This document shows positions 9,538-20,686 of a stretch of 64,000 nucleotides of DNA, in pieces. The notes under the pieces are model-generated. The model was not told where the DNA came from, ran no database searches, and saw only the letters and a program-made list of their open reading frames with translations. The stretch is taken from contig JAVRFU010000132.1 in the NCBI GenBank assembly GCA_032717465.1, positions 62,001 through 126,000 on the forward strand. Direction: 5' to 3'. The stretch is from Coenobita brevimanus (lineage: Eukaryota; Arthropoda; Malacostraca; Decapoda; Coenobitidae). The translations under genes were made by a program, and so were the position numbers. How positions within the stretch are numbered: position 1 is the stretch's first letter; each line of letters opens with the position of its first letter.

Positions 9538-11367
9538 GTGAACAGTGAGGATATTAAAGATGCATGGAGAGAGCATTATAACCGGTTGTTGAATGAGGAG
9601 TTTGACTGGGACAGGGAAGGTTTGGAGCCAGCAGATCCAGTGTCTGGCCCTTGGCCTTTGATTGATACTGCTACTGTGAGTGAGGCAATAGGCAGGATGA
9701 GGGTGGGGAAGGCAGCAGGTGTGTCTGGGTTGACTGCCGAAATGTTGAAGGCCTCAGGCGATATAGGGGTGAGTTTAGTCACTGACCTGATAAATAGGAT
9801 TATTTGTGAGTGTGTTGTCCCAGATGATTGGCTGAAGAGTGTAATTGTAAATGTGTTTAAAGGGAAGGGTGATGCCCTGGAAAGAGGAAATTATAGAGAT
9901 ATAAAGCTTTTAGATCAGATAATGAAGGTATTGAAGAGAGTTTTAGAAGGTATGATTAGCGAAAGAGTGAATATTAATGAGATGCAGTTTGGGTTTATGC
10001 CAGGTAGGGGGACCACTGATGCCATATTCATTGTTCGACAGCTTCAGGAAAATATATTGGTAGGAGAAGGGATCTTTATTTTGTTTTTGTTGATTTGGAA
10101 AAGGCCTTAGACAGAGTCCCTAGAGAGGTGGTGAAGTGGGCAATGAGAAAGCTTGGCTTGGAGGAGTAGCTGATTAGGGTGGTTATAGCCATGTATGTGG
10201 GTGCCACACCCGGTGAGAGTGAATGGAGATTTGAGTGATGAGTTTTTTGTGAATGTTGGTGTGCATCAGGGGTCAGTCTTGAGTCCCATGTTGTTTATCA
10301 TGGTACTTGAAGCCCTTTCACGTGACTTTAGAAACGGACTCCCGTGGGAGTTGTTGTATGCTGATGATTTGGTGTTGATTGCAGAGAATGAACGGGAGGC
10401 GGAGGAAAGGTTTAGGAAGTGGAGAGATGGTATGGGGCAAAAAGGTTTAAGGGTAAATGCAGATAAAACAAAAGTGATGATATCTAGGGTTGGTGGCGGT
10501 ACTGTCAAAGACGAGGGAGAGTGGCCATGTGCAGTTTGCCACAAGGGCGTGGGAAGTAATTCCATCTTGTGCGGTGTGTGTGATAAATGGGTGCATAAGA
10601 GATGTAGTGGTATCAGAGGTAGACTGCGAGATAATGCTGATTTTATGTGTACGGCGTGCCGGGGTGAGCAGGTGGAGATCGTCAGACGTGAAAGGATTGA
10701 ACTTGCTGGTGAATCTCTTGAGTGTGTGGAAGAGTTTTGTTATTTGGGAGACATGTTGTGTACTGGAGGTGGGGCTGGAGGTAGCTCTGTGGCTAGGGTG
10801 AGAAGTGGTTGGAAGAAGTTCAGGGAGCTCTTGCCTCTCCTGACATTGAGAGGGCTCTCCCTACATGCTAAGGGGTCTTTGTATGCAGCGTGTGTTAGGA
10901 GTGTAATGCTGTATGGCAGTGAGACCTGGGCAGTGAAGGAGGAAGACATTCGCCGGCTCAGACGTACAGAAATGACAATGATTAGGTGGATGTGCAGTGC
11001 ATCCCTGCGTCCAAGGCCTGGAGGGGCTGGGTTTACAATGGAAGAGTTGAGAGGTAGGATGGGACTGGAGTGTATTGGTGATGTGATGAGGAGAGGTAGA
11101 TTGAGGTGGTTTGGACATGTGGAGAGGATGGGGGATGATAATTGGGTGAGGAAGGTGAGAAGTGTTAATATTGGGGGTGGGGTTATGAGGGATAGACCGA
11201 GAAAGACATGGGACAAGGTCATTAAGTGTGACCTTAGGGTTAAGGGACTGAACAGGGAGGCTGCAATGGATCATGCAGCGTGGAGAGCCGCCATTAGGTG
11301 AGCAAGGCCGACACATGCAAGCATGTTGGAGCCTTTAAAAACGAAACGAAACAAAAAAACGAAACGA
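9538..11367 (+). pseudogene. LINE-B copy 1: reverse transcriptase with internal PHD finger
   Basis: A 5'-truncated LINE inserted in LINE-A. Order: IKDAWREHYNRLLNEEFDWD, GKAAGVSGLTAEML, VFKGKGDALERGNY, QFGFMPGRGTTDAIF, then after lesions VNGDLSDEF, GVHQGSVLSPMLF, YADDLVLIAENE. At 10528-10660 lies a C4HC3 zinc finger (CAVC, CGVC, DKWVHKRC, CTAC), followed by GSETWAVKEEDIRRL, RWFGHVERMGDDNW and a stop at 11299-11301. The 3' end is GTTGGAGCCTTTAAAAACGAAACG with an ACGAA-rich tail. Lesions: a frameshift near 10066, TAG at 10167-10169 (Trp position) and a frameshift near 10200; downstream 10195-11301 is open for 368 codons. Confidence 0.85.
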
Positions 11368-12885
11368 TTCTCCATATCCTCACCATCCAACCTCACTGCA
11401 CACTCTGTGACTTCATTCCTCTCAAACACCATAACTTCACTTTTGTTTACATTAACTTTCAGCTTCCTCCTCCTACACACTGTCCCAAATTCATTCACCA
11501 AACCTTGCAACTCCCATTCATCTTCACTCAACAATACTGTATCATCAGCAAACAGCAACACCGGAAGCTTCCATATCTCACCCTCATTCATTAGGGCCAG
11601 CCCCACATCCACTGCCCTACCTTGCACCTCCTTTACAACCTCATCCATATATATATTAAACAGCCATGGAGACATCACACACCCCTGTTTCAGTCCCACA
11701 TTGAGATCAAAGAACTCACTCAGCTCACCATCCACTCGCACCGTAGCCCTAGCTCCCTCGTACATACTCTTCACGGCACTCAACAATTTCCCCTCCGCTC
11801 CATATATTCTTAATACCTTCCACATACCTTGCCTATCTATTCTGTCATAAGCTTTCTTCAAGTCCATGAAGGCAGCATACACTTTCCTTCCCTTCTCTGG
11901 ATACTTCTCCACTAAACATCTTAGAACAAATATCTGATCTACACACCCTTTTCCCTTCCTAAATCCCCCTTGTTCTTCTCCAACTAGCTCCTCTGTCATA
12001 TGCCTAACCCTATCAATGAGTATTCTACCATATATTTTACCAGTCACACTAAGAAGGCAAATACCCCTATGGTTACCACATACTTCTCTCTCCCCTTTTC
12101 CTTTGTACAGAGGAACATTTATATCTGATTTCCAGTCCTCTGGAACCCTTCCCTCTTCCCAAGCCAATCTACGCAACTTCCATATCCACTCCACAACAAT
12201 CTCACCCCCATACCTAAGCATTTCACCACACACTTCATCAATTCCTGGGGCCTTTCCCAGCTTAATCTTCTTCATCGCTTCCACTACTTCCTCCCTACTG
12301 ATCTCTTCCTCCCTCCTCTCATCTCTTCTTCTCCCAGCCATTCCCCAACCACTTATACTCACACTGCTCTCACTCTCTACATTCAACAAATCCTCAAAGT
12401 GCTCTTTCCATCTCCTCAATTTCTCTCTCTTCTCCACCAACAATCTATTATTCCTATCTTTCACTCCCCTATTATTTCCCCTTTCACACTGCCTTACTTT
12501 CTTTACCTCCTTCCAAAACAATTTCTTACTCTCCCTCCATTTCACACTCAGATTCCTCCCAAACTCTTCATCTACTTTCTTCTTACTCTCCTTCACCAGT
12601 CTCTTAACCTCCCTTCTCCTGCTCACATATACCTCTCTCTTCTCTCTCTCACATTCTCCCCTACTTGTACTCGCCAACCATTCACCATATGCCTTCTTCT
12701 TTTGTTCCACAGCTCGTTTCACCTCATCATTCCACCATGCTGTCCCTTGTACACCCTTGCATCTCCTCCTCACTCCACAAACTGCCTCACACGCTGCACC
12801 TATCTCTTCCGTGAATATCTTAAATACATCTTCCACCCCTTCCATCTGCTTTAGCTCATACCTTCCCAATCTTTCTTCCACTATG
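11368..12885 (-). pseudogene. LINE-A copy 1, middle segment (linker and RT)
   Basis: An open minus-strand frame for the LINE-A linker and RT: AWWNDEVKRAVEQKKKAYGE, LFWKEVKKVRQ, GKAPGIDEVCGEML, INVPLYKGKG, NHRGICLLSVTGKIYGRIL, QGGFRKGKGCVDQIF, FMDLKKAYDRID, QGCVMSPWLFNIYMDEVV, LLFADDTVLLSEDE, up to VRLDGEDMEN. There it meets the inverted tail of LINE-B (the frame runs on into LINE-B antisense, which is not real coding). No stop occurs across about 505 codons, so this segment was hit relatively recently. On the right it meets LINE-C at EERLGRYELK. Confidence 0.85.
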
Positions 12886-14889
12886 CTCTTATTAGCATAT
12901 AACTCTTACTTAAAATCAAAAACACCTGAATCACTCTCCCAATTTAAAATTGCTAGAAATCATGCAAAAGCTGTATTAAATCTATCTAAATCAAACTTTC
13001 TTCAAAAGCAAGCATCAAAACTACTTAACAACCCTAATGACAACAGAATATTCTGGTCAACTCTTAATTCTTTCAATAATAACTTTAACAAGTCATCTTC
13101 CATTCCCCCACTAAAATCTTCAGATGGCAATATTACAAATGACTCACGTGGGAAAGCAGATATCTTTGCTAGTACCTTTGCAAGAAACTCTACCATAGAT
13201 GATACCAGCCAGAATGTCTCAGTACTGGAACTTGATTCTCCCGAAATTGCCCCACTTAAAATACAGACAAGATTTGTAAAATCCATCCTAGACAATTTAC
13301 CTACCAACAAAGCTCCAGGTCCAGATGGAATTCCGCCAATTGTTTTGAAAAAGTGTTCCCCTGAACTTGCCTCTGTCCTAGCTAAATTATTCAGACTATG
13401 CATACGTACTTCTTTATTCCCAAATTCATGGAAAGAAGCCAATATCCACCCAGTTCCGAAGAAAGGAAGTTCGTCTGACCCCTCCAATTACAGACCAATA
13501 GCTATCACATCTTCTCTTGGTAAGGTATTTGAAACTTTAATTAATAAGCATATTGTTAAACATCTTGAATCCAACAACTAAATTAATGATAGACAATACG
13601 GTTTTCGCCACGAAAGATCCACCATTGACATACTCAATCTCTTAACTCATACCATCCATCAATCAATTGATCTTTTTGGAGAAACTCATGCAGTAGCTCT
13701 TGATGTCTCTAAAGCTTTCGACAGAGTATGGCACCGTTCCCTGCTGTCCAAACTCCCTTGCTATGGACTAACGTCTTTTGTTCCTTTGATTTCTTCTTAT
13801 CTTAGTGACAGGAAAATAAGAGTAAAAGTAGATGATGTATATTCGAATTTCCACTCAATTAACGCCGGCGTGCCACAGGGATCAGTTCTGGCGCCAACCC
13901 TATTTCTGGTTCATATTAATGATCTCTTATCTGTCACTCACAATCCCATTCACTCATATGCAGATGACTCAACACTACATAGTTCATTCACACTCAGACA
14001 TCCATTTACAAAGTCTAATATCTCTACCTCTCAACTCAATACAGCCATCTCCATAAATCAAGATCTATCTACAATCAGTGAATGGGGACAAAACAACCTT
14101 GTCTCTTTTAATGCTAGTAAAACTAAATATATACAGTTTACTAATAGACAGATATTGCCAGATTCGTACATTACCTTCAGTGCTACTAATATTCCCATCT
14201 CCAAAAGTATTGAAATTCTTGGTGTCTCACTTAACAGTGCCCTCAGCTGGACCTCTCATGTCAGATCACTTGCTAAAACCGCCTCAAGGAAACTTGGATT
14301 ATTGTACAGAGTCCGTAACTTCTTCGCCGATGAGCAGTTAGCTATAATTTATAAGAGTCATGTGCGCTCTCAGCTTGAATATTGCTCACCCTTGTGGAAT
14401 GGTTGTGGAGAGGTTGCATTAAGACAACTAGACAAAATTCAGAATAAAGCTGTTAGAATCATTAACAACCCTGCCATTACATATAAACTACCTCCCCTGC
14501 AAGTAAGAAGGAATGTTGCCTCCCTTGCATTATTTTACAGATATTTTTTTGGCAAATGCTCAGACGAAGTTGCGTCCATGGTGCCACCTCTCCATGCCTT
14601 CCCTCGTGCTACACGGGCATCTGGTAACGCTCATGACTGGAATGTCACTCAACCACATTGCAGAACTTCTGCCTATCAGAATTCTTTCATTCCCCGAACT
14701 GCATCTCTCTGGAACTCGCTTCCCCAGAGTTGTTTTCCTCCAAATTTCAACCTACAACTGTTCAAGTCTAATTCTTACAGATATTTTATGAACAGAGGAC
14801 ACCAGTAATCTGGTGTATGGATTATTTTTTTTTCTCCATTTGTTTTTCCTTCCTCCGTTCTGTTATTTAAAAAAAAAAAAAAAAAAAAA
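12886..14889 (+). pseudogene. LINE-C (jockey-like) retrotransposon, 5'-truncated, poly(A) tail
   Basis: One plus frame runs from about 12890 to TAA 14806-14808: ARNHAKAVLNLSKSNF, FWSTLNSFNNNF, TNKAPGPDGIPP, SWKEANIHPVPKKGSS, NYRPIAITSSLGKVFE, then a TAA at 13579-13581, then NDRQYGFRHERSTIDIL, AVALDVSKAFDRVWH, NAGVPQGSVLAPTLFLVHIN, SYADDSTLH and a C-terminus rich in SLWNSLPQSCFP-type motifs. The single nonsense codon is the only clear lesion. The VPQGSVL and YADD forms and the poly(A) run at 14870-14889 fit the jockey/CR1 group rather than the TAGA-tailed LINEs. It sits inside LINE-A copy 1 (CTCTTAT at the left, TACTCTG at the right). Confidence 0.85.
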
Positions 14890-15213
14890 TACTCTGTCAT
14901 TTTCTCACTATCTTGCAATTTCTCCACTCTTCTCACAGGAGCTGCTTCCTCCTGTCTTCCCCTTCGCCTCCTCAACCACTTTCTTTGCATCTTTACCTTG
15001 GCCATCACTAAGTGATGGTCCGAGACTCCATTCCCCCACCCTCTCCACACTCTTGCATCCAACACTTGTCTTCTCATTCGCTCATCCACACACACTTAGT
15101 CTATCATTGCCTTTCGTTCAACAAGTTCACCATCCATCCTCCTCATTACTCTCCATGTATACCGGTGGATCATCTTATAACGAAAGTAGGTGTTGGCAAT
15201 TGCCAACCCCTTA
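14890..15213 (-). pseudogene. LINE-A copy 1, 5' segment (end of endonuclease domain)
   Basis: The minus frame reads MIHRYTWRVMRR, then CVDERMRRQVLDARVWRGWG and GVSDHHLVMAKVKMQ, the C-terminal SDH motif of an APE-type endonuclease. It continues to EKLQDSEKMTEY, where the LINE-C poly(A) begins. A TAA at 15096-15098 replaces the usual Tyr before VCVDERM. The 5' part of the element is missing: at 15213-15216 it abuts the TCTA tail of LINE-A copy 2. Confidence 0.75.
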
Positions 15214-15215
15214 TA

Positions 15216-18188
15216 GTCTATCTATCTATCTATTGCCAGACGCCTCAATCCCGTTTGGGGTGGCCACAAACAAATCGCCTCCAAGTCGCCCTGTCCCCCG
15301 CCATTTCACTGCCCTGCTCCCAACTCACACCCCCCTCTCTCATATACCTCTCTACCCATCCTCCATCTCATCCTCGGCCTCCCCCTCCCTCTTCCCCACT
15401 CCACCTCACTCACATACACTCTCTTCGTCAGTCTTTCACCCTCCATCCTCTCCACATGGCCAAACCACCTCTGTGTTATCCTCATAACGCTTCCTATCAC
15501 ATGCACATCCACACCACAACGCTCCTTTATATCCTCATTCGTCAGCCTGTCTCTCCACGTGACTCCACAGGCTCCTCTTAAATAACTCATTTCCACTGCT
15601 CTCACTCTTGACTTGTGTCCTTCCAACAATGTCCAAGCTTCACTTCCGTACGTTAGAGTTGGTATCACAATACTGTCATTTAGTAACTTTTTCACTTCCA
15701 TGCTCACTTCCCTGTTTCTTATCAATGCTTTCAAGGAACCAGCAACCTTTCTTCCCTGCTGTACCCTTTCAAGCACTTCACCCACCAAACCTCCATCCTT
15801 ACTCATCACACTACCCAAATACTTAAACGTACTCACATTTTCCAATTCCTCACCATCCAACCTTGCTGTACATTCACTAACTTCACCTCTCTCAAAGACC
15901 ATCACTTTACTCTTCCCTACATTCACCTTTAGGTTCCGTTTCTTACACACTCTCTCAAACTCATCCACCAAGCCTTGCAGCTCCCCTTCGTCTTCACTCA
16001 ACAACACAGTATCATCTGCAAAGAACAGTACAGGGAGTTTCCAAACACTATCCTCTCTCACCAGGGCCACTCCAACATCCACTACCCTACCTTGTACCTC
16101 TTTTATTACCCCATCCATGTACAGATTGAACAACCATGGAGACATGACACATCCCTGTTTCAAACCAACTTTCAAAGAGAAAAATTCACTTAGTTCACCA
16201 TCCACACGCAGTGCAGCCTTCGCACAATCGTACATACTCTTCACAGCATTCAACAACTTCCCATCTACTCCATATATTCTTAACACTTTCCACAATCCTT
16301 GTCTATCCACTCTGTCATATGCTTTCTCCTAATCCATGAAAGCTGCATACAACTTCTTTCCCTTCTCTAGAAACTTTTCCACTAAAGATCTAAGAATGAA
16401 TATCTGATCTACACAACCTCTTCCCTTCCTAAAGCCTCCCTGTTCTTCTCCAACTAATTTCTCTGTTCTTTCTCTAACTCTGTCTATAAGTATCCTACCA
16501 TACACTTTTCCTATTATACTAAGAAGACAAATGCCCCTATGATTACCACACACTTCTTTTTCCCCTTTTCCTTTGTACAAGGGAATAATTATACCTGACT
16601 TCCAATCCTTCGGGACTCTACCTTCCTCCCAGGCCAATCTGCACATCTTCCACATCCATTCTACTACTATCTGTCCCCCATGCTTCAGCATTTCACCACA
16701 CACTCCATCAATTCCTGGGGCTTTCCCCGATTTAACTTTCTTCATTGCTTCCACAACTTCTATCCTACTGATTTCTTCCTGTCTTCTCACCTCCCTCCTT
16801 CTCCCAGCCATTCCCCAGCCACTTATACTCGCATTACTTCCATCCTCTACGTTCAACAATTCCTTAAAGTGTTCTCTCCATCTGCTCACTTTTTCTCCCT
16901 TCTCCACTAGTAATCTACCATTTTTATCTTTCACTCCCCTGCTAACTTCACTTCCACCCTGTCTTACTCTTTTCACTTCTCTCCAGAACATTTTCTTACA
17001 GTCCCTCCACTTTACACTCAAATTCCTTCCAAATTCCTCATCCACTCTCTTCTTACTCTCTCTTACTAATCTTTTCACCTCTCTCTTTCTTTCCACATAT
17101 AACTCTCTCTTCCACCTCTCAAGTTCTTCCACGCTTCTATTTCTCATCCATTCATTGTATGCTTTCTTCTTTTGTGCCACAGCCTGTTTCACCTCTTCAG
17201 TCCACCACGCTGTTCCTTGCACCCCCCTCTGTCTTCTCTTCCTTCCACACACCACATCACATGCTGCACATATTTCTTCTGTAAATATCTTACACACACC
17301 TTCCACGTCTCCCATCTGCTCCAATTCATATTTGCCCAATCGTTCCTCCACTTCTCTCTTATACTCTTCCTTTTTCTCATCCTCTTGTAACCTTTCCACT
17401 CTCCTTGAAACTACTCCTTCCTCTCGTCTTTCCCTTCTTCTATTCCTCCATCTTACTTGCATTCTAATTCTGGCCACCACCAAGTAGTGGTCAGAAAGTC
17501 CACTCCCCCAACCTCTATACACTCTTGCATCCTTTACACATCTTTGCATCCTTTCATCCACACACACATAATCAATCATTGCCTTCCTTTCATTCAGTTC
17601 ACCACCCACCCTTCTTATCACTCGCCATGTATACCTGTGGATCATTTTATGCCTGAAGAGGGTATTGGCTATCACGAACCCCCTCCCAGCACAAATGTCC
17701 ACTAACGCATTCCCATTCTCATCTATCTCAGCAGGCACACCCCACTCACCAACTATTCTGTCCACCTTCACATTCCCAACTTTACCATTCATATCACCAA
17801 TCAGAAACACTCTCTCATTCTTTCCAAACTTTTCCATGCACACTTCCACATTTGTCCAGAACTCTTCTCTCACTCATCTAGCACGTTCTTGCATTGGTGG
17901 ATACACACACACAATCGCCCACATTTGTATTCCAACTTTCAACTTTACCCACACAATCTTTGACCCAACTGATCCATACTGTCTTATGCTCCTCTTCCAT
18001 CTTTTACTCACAACTATACATACTCCTTCCTTTGCCCTCTCATTCTCACCTACTCCTGCACATATACCCCATCCATACTCCCATTCTCTCACACTTTCTC
18101 CTTTACATTTTGTTTCAGTTATTCCACATACATCCACTTTCGCACCCTCAAGCACCTGGACAATCTCTCTCTCTTTCACCTCATCATA
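15216..18188 (-). pseudogene. LINE-A copy 2, nearly full length (endonuclease, RT, C-terminal domain)
   Basis: Minus strand, tail at 15216-15231 (TCTATCTATCTATCTATTGCCAGACGCC). One frame spans most of the protein: CGITETKCKGES, VCVYPPM, FLIGDMNGKVG, VDERMQRCVKDARVYRGWG, GLSDHYLVVARIRM, GKAPGIDGVCGEML, IIPLYKGKG, QGGFRKGRGCVDQIF, QGCVMSPWLFNLYMDGVI, FFADDTVLLSED, FGHVERMEGERL. Lesions: TGA at 17871-17873 (Arg position in the intact relative), TAG at 16329-16331 within FMD-LEKAYDR (Leu position), and a one-base loss near 15355. Homology to the copy at 22791 stops near 18188 (KEREIVQVLEG), so about 35 N-terminal codons and the 5' UTR are absent. No convincing target duplication was found. Confidence 0.85.
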
Positions 18189-18329
18189 TACAAAATCCAT
18201 GGTTAAAATCTGCAGACTGTATTCTTTATTTAACTTAGTAACCATCCTGTTTAATATATGTCAATATATTTCTATATATAAAAAATGAAGAATTAAATTA
18301 TGATGATGCTGATTTAAAACAAAACTCAA

Positions 18330-18457
18330 ATTTTTCCCATAAGTATTTCCTCTTCCTTCTGCCTGTGGGTGACTCTACACTGAGTGACAAGCCAAATGTT
18401 TCCTGTACACCAGGAAACCATTTACTACGCTGGGTGGTAACCATATAACCAAATTTT
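18330..18457 (+). repeat. Fragment of K repeat (LINE-A-derived SINE-like family)
   Basis: GAGTGACAAGCCAAATG, CCAGGAAACCATTTACTACG and CTGGGTGGTAACCATATAACC recur at 30950-31258, 48262-48567 and inverted at 41450-41650. Here only the 5' part remains before the tRNA-like SINE. Confidence 0.65.
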
Positions 18458-18673
18458 GGCGCCTGGTGGTTTAGTGAGTAATTATTGCGCTCCAGTCGTA
18501 TTGAGCCGGTGAAGGTTTATATCCAAGGGATGGTTGGGGTTGATTGCTCATGTAATGCCACTCAGGGATGAATGAGGCTGGTCACTCTCATCTTAAATAT
18601 CAGGACCAACTGCTTAGCCCCGGGCCCCTACGCTCCTCATGGGGCAATGTAGGATTGGATGATGGATGGATGG
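18458..18673 (+). mobile_element. tRNA-derived SINE with GATG tail
   Basis: The head has a pol III A-box-like TGGTTTAGTGAG (18467-18478) and a B-box-like GGTTTATATCC (18514-18524), 47 bases apart, as in tRNA-derived SINEs. The body (GCCACTCAGGGATGAATGAGG, then CTACGCTCCTCATGGGGCAA) and the tail GGATGATGGATGGATGG recur, without the tRNA head, at 57925-58045 inside LINE-B copy 2. From 18674 to 20129 I see no gene, only AT-rich sequence with A-runs at about 19360 and 19410. Confidence 0.65.
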
Positions 18674-20686
18674 CTACCTGCTTCTGTAACTTTGATGCAG
18701 ATAAAATCTGCATCCCCTCTGTTCACTCTCTGGAGAATTTGCATTGGCTGATGGTTTTAAGGAGGCAGGTACACTTGCCAAGTGCAGAAGGTAAATATAA
18801 ATTCATCTCCCAACACAGATATACCCTCTATTCTTTGTTCACATTGTCCTACCCTGTATTTTTCCTCTCTACAAACCCCATCATCCAGTCCCTATTGACT
18901 GAAGGCTTTTCCTGTTTCAATAGCTGTGTGTTACTTCTTTTTGTACATGGCTATAACTGTGGGCTACTTTGCCCAAATAATGTAGCTACTGTGTTCTAGT
19001 CCACATGTTTCTAACTATATGCGTTCCCTCTGTCCTTCACTCTGTATCTCTCTGCCTTATCTTGTCCATCTGTCCATATTTTAGTTTTGCTTTGCCTCAC
19101 TCTGCCTAACCTCTTCCCCTCTAAACTCTCACTTTTCCTCATTCTTCAATCATTTATTTCACCCAGCTTCACCCATCCTCTCAATCTCTCCCTGCTTTCC
19201 TCTGCCTCACCCTGCCTCACCCCTTTCCAGTTTACAGGAAACATCTCCGATGGTTTTAGTCAATATTGCATTAAGACTTATTGACTTAAGAACTAGTATT
19301 AGCATTTGTTAGAAAAAAGTAAAAGTTAAATACAATAACACTAATGTCAAATACCATAGAAAAAAAAAAAAAGAGTACAGTACATTAAAATATAGAACAT
19401 TCAAAACAAAAAAAAAAAAAAATGCTTGCACGTATGTCTTTTTTGTTTTCACAATTGTACAGTAAGGCACAATGAGAATACTGTATCACATCCTGTCAGC
19501 AATCCCAAAAATGCAGGGCTGAAGTCTTTAATGGCTTTGGAGGTATCTTAATACCTTTTCCCTACCAGTTTACTCTGTTTATTACACCTCAGTACCAGTA
19601 TCCTTTTGGCTCTTATTAATACAACCTGTGGCAGCTTTCCTTGCTGTTCAATTTCTAACAGTCTAAATAAAAATACAGTATGCTGTAGATGATGCCCCTG
19701 AGCTAAAGAAGTAAAGGCAGTTTCCTTTTTTTCAGTTACAAGTTTAGCTTGATAGTTTGTATCTTCTCTATATTCCAAGCTTACTCACTTTTTTATGCAT
19801 GCCAAGAGTACTGTACAGGTAGTTTGGTGATCATTAAGCAGATCATCATTTTGCAGAATTTTTCCCCAACCAAAGATTGAGGTGAAGATTTTGTTCTGAT
19901 TTTTTCTTTGTTCTTCCATGCTTGGTGTTTTTTCCCACTGGTATGCAATTTTCCCAGTTCTTGCATAATTTTGTTGATAAGTACTTATGAACAGTGCACA
20001 AAATATACTTTTTGTGGGGTGGATTACTTTTGAAAGCATGGGTGATGTGTGATTGTCTCATTAATTACTCGTACTTTTGTGCATTCTTTTTATTTGTTTA
20101 TGGATCCTACCTCATTTCGTATGTGAAAATTAACCCTCCAGAGGCAAGTGTCCCCTGTAGGTTACACAAGTTTGTCTGGATGTGGATTATTAACCTTTAT
20201 TACTTTGTCCTTAAATTTTGGTTTTCTATGGAGCTCAAGCATGTCTGTTTTCTTTGATATAATCAGTGTGGCCCAATGTTTACATATGAAGCTGTAGGAA
20301 GAGGTGAAAGAGGGAGTGTTGAAGTTTTTTCACCAAATTATTGAGTACTCTACTCATTATGGCTACCAGAAAAGTAAAGGGGTAAGTGATGGTAACTCAG
20401 TGTCTCTTTTGAACAGCCTAAATAGTTGCTAAATAACAGCAAACCACCTAAATAACCATATGATGACTGACATCAACTCTATATCATCTTTTATAAAGCC
20501 TGTCACCTGTAGGGAAACTGAGCACAAGCTAATACTGTGAAACCTGTGCCCAGTAACAACAGATGATTTTATGGTTTTCTATGGTTTTATTTCATGGTTT
20601 GCAGTTTATATGTCCTTGAATATATTGTAATCTTTGATTATTTATTTGTTGATTATTGATTGAACTGCTATTTAGATTATTCATAG

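Noticed and set aside
12016..12885. Plus-strand open frame rich in Ser, Leu, Pro and Phe
   Set aside because: It is the antisense of LINE-A RT. Similar long Ser/Leu/Pro frames at 15613-16332, 16573-17487, 17665-18288, 23721-24635 and 24801-25595 are also antisense shadows.
15160..15220. LINE-A copy 2 inserted into LINE-A copy 1 as a further nesting level
   Set aside because: No LINE-A copy 1 sequence resumes beyond 18188, so simple adjacency with 5' truncation is the safer reading.
14813..15487. Plus-strand open frame with Phe/Lys runs
   Set aside because: It crosses the LINE-C poly(A) and antisense LINE-A, so it is a composite shadow.
18568..18999. 143-codon plus-strand open frame
   Set aside because: It begins within the SINE body, has no family features, and has no splice or promoter support.
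20360..20384. ATG plus GTAAGT upstream of the piggyBac transposase as a first exon
   Set aside because: Donor phase (2) does not fit the open frame at the candidate acceptor near 20686.
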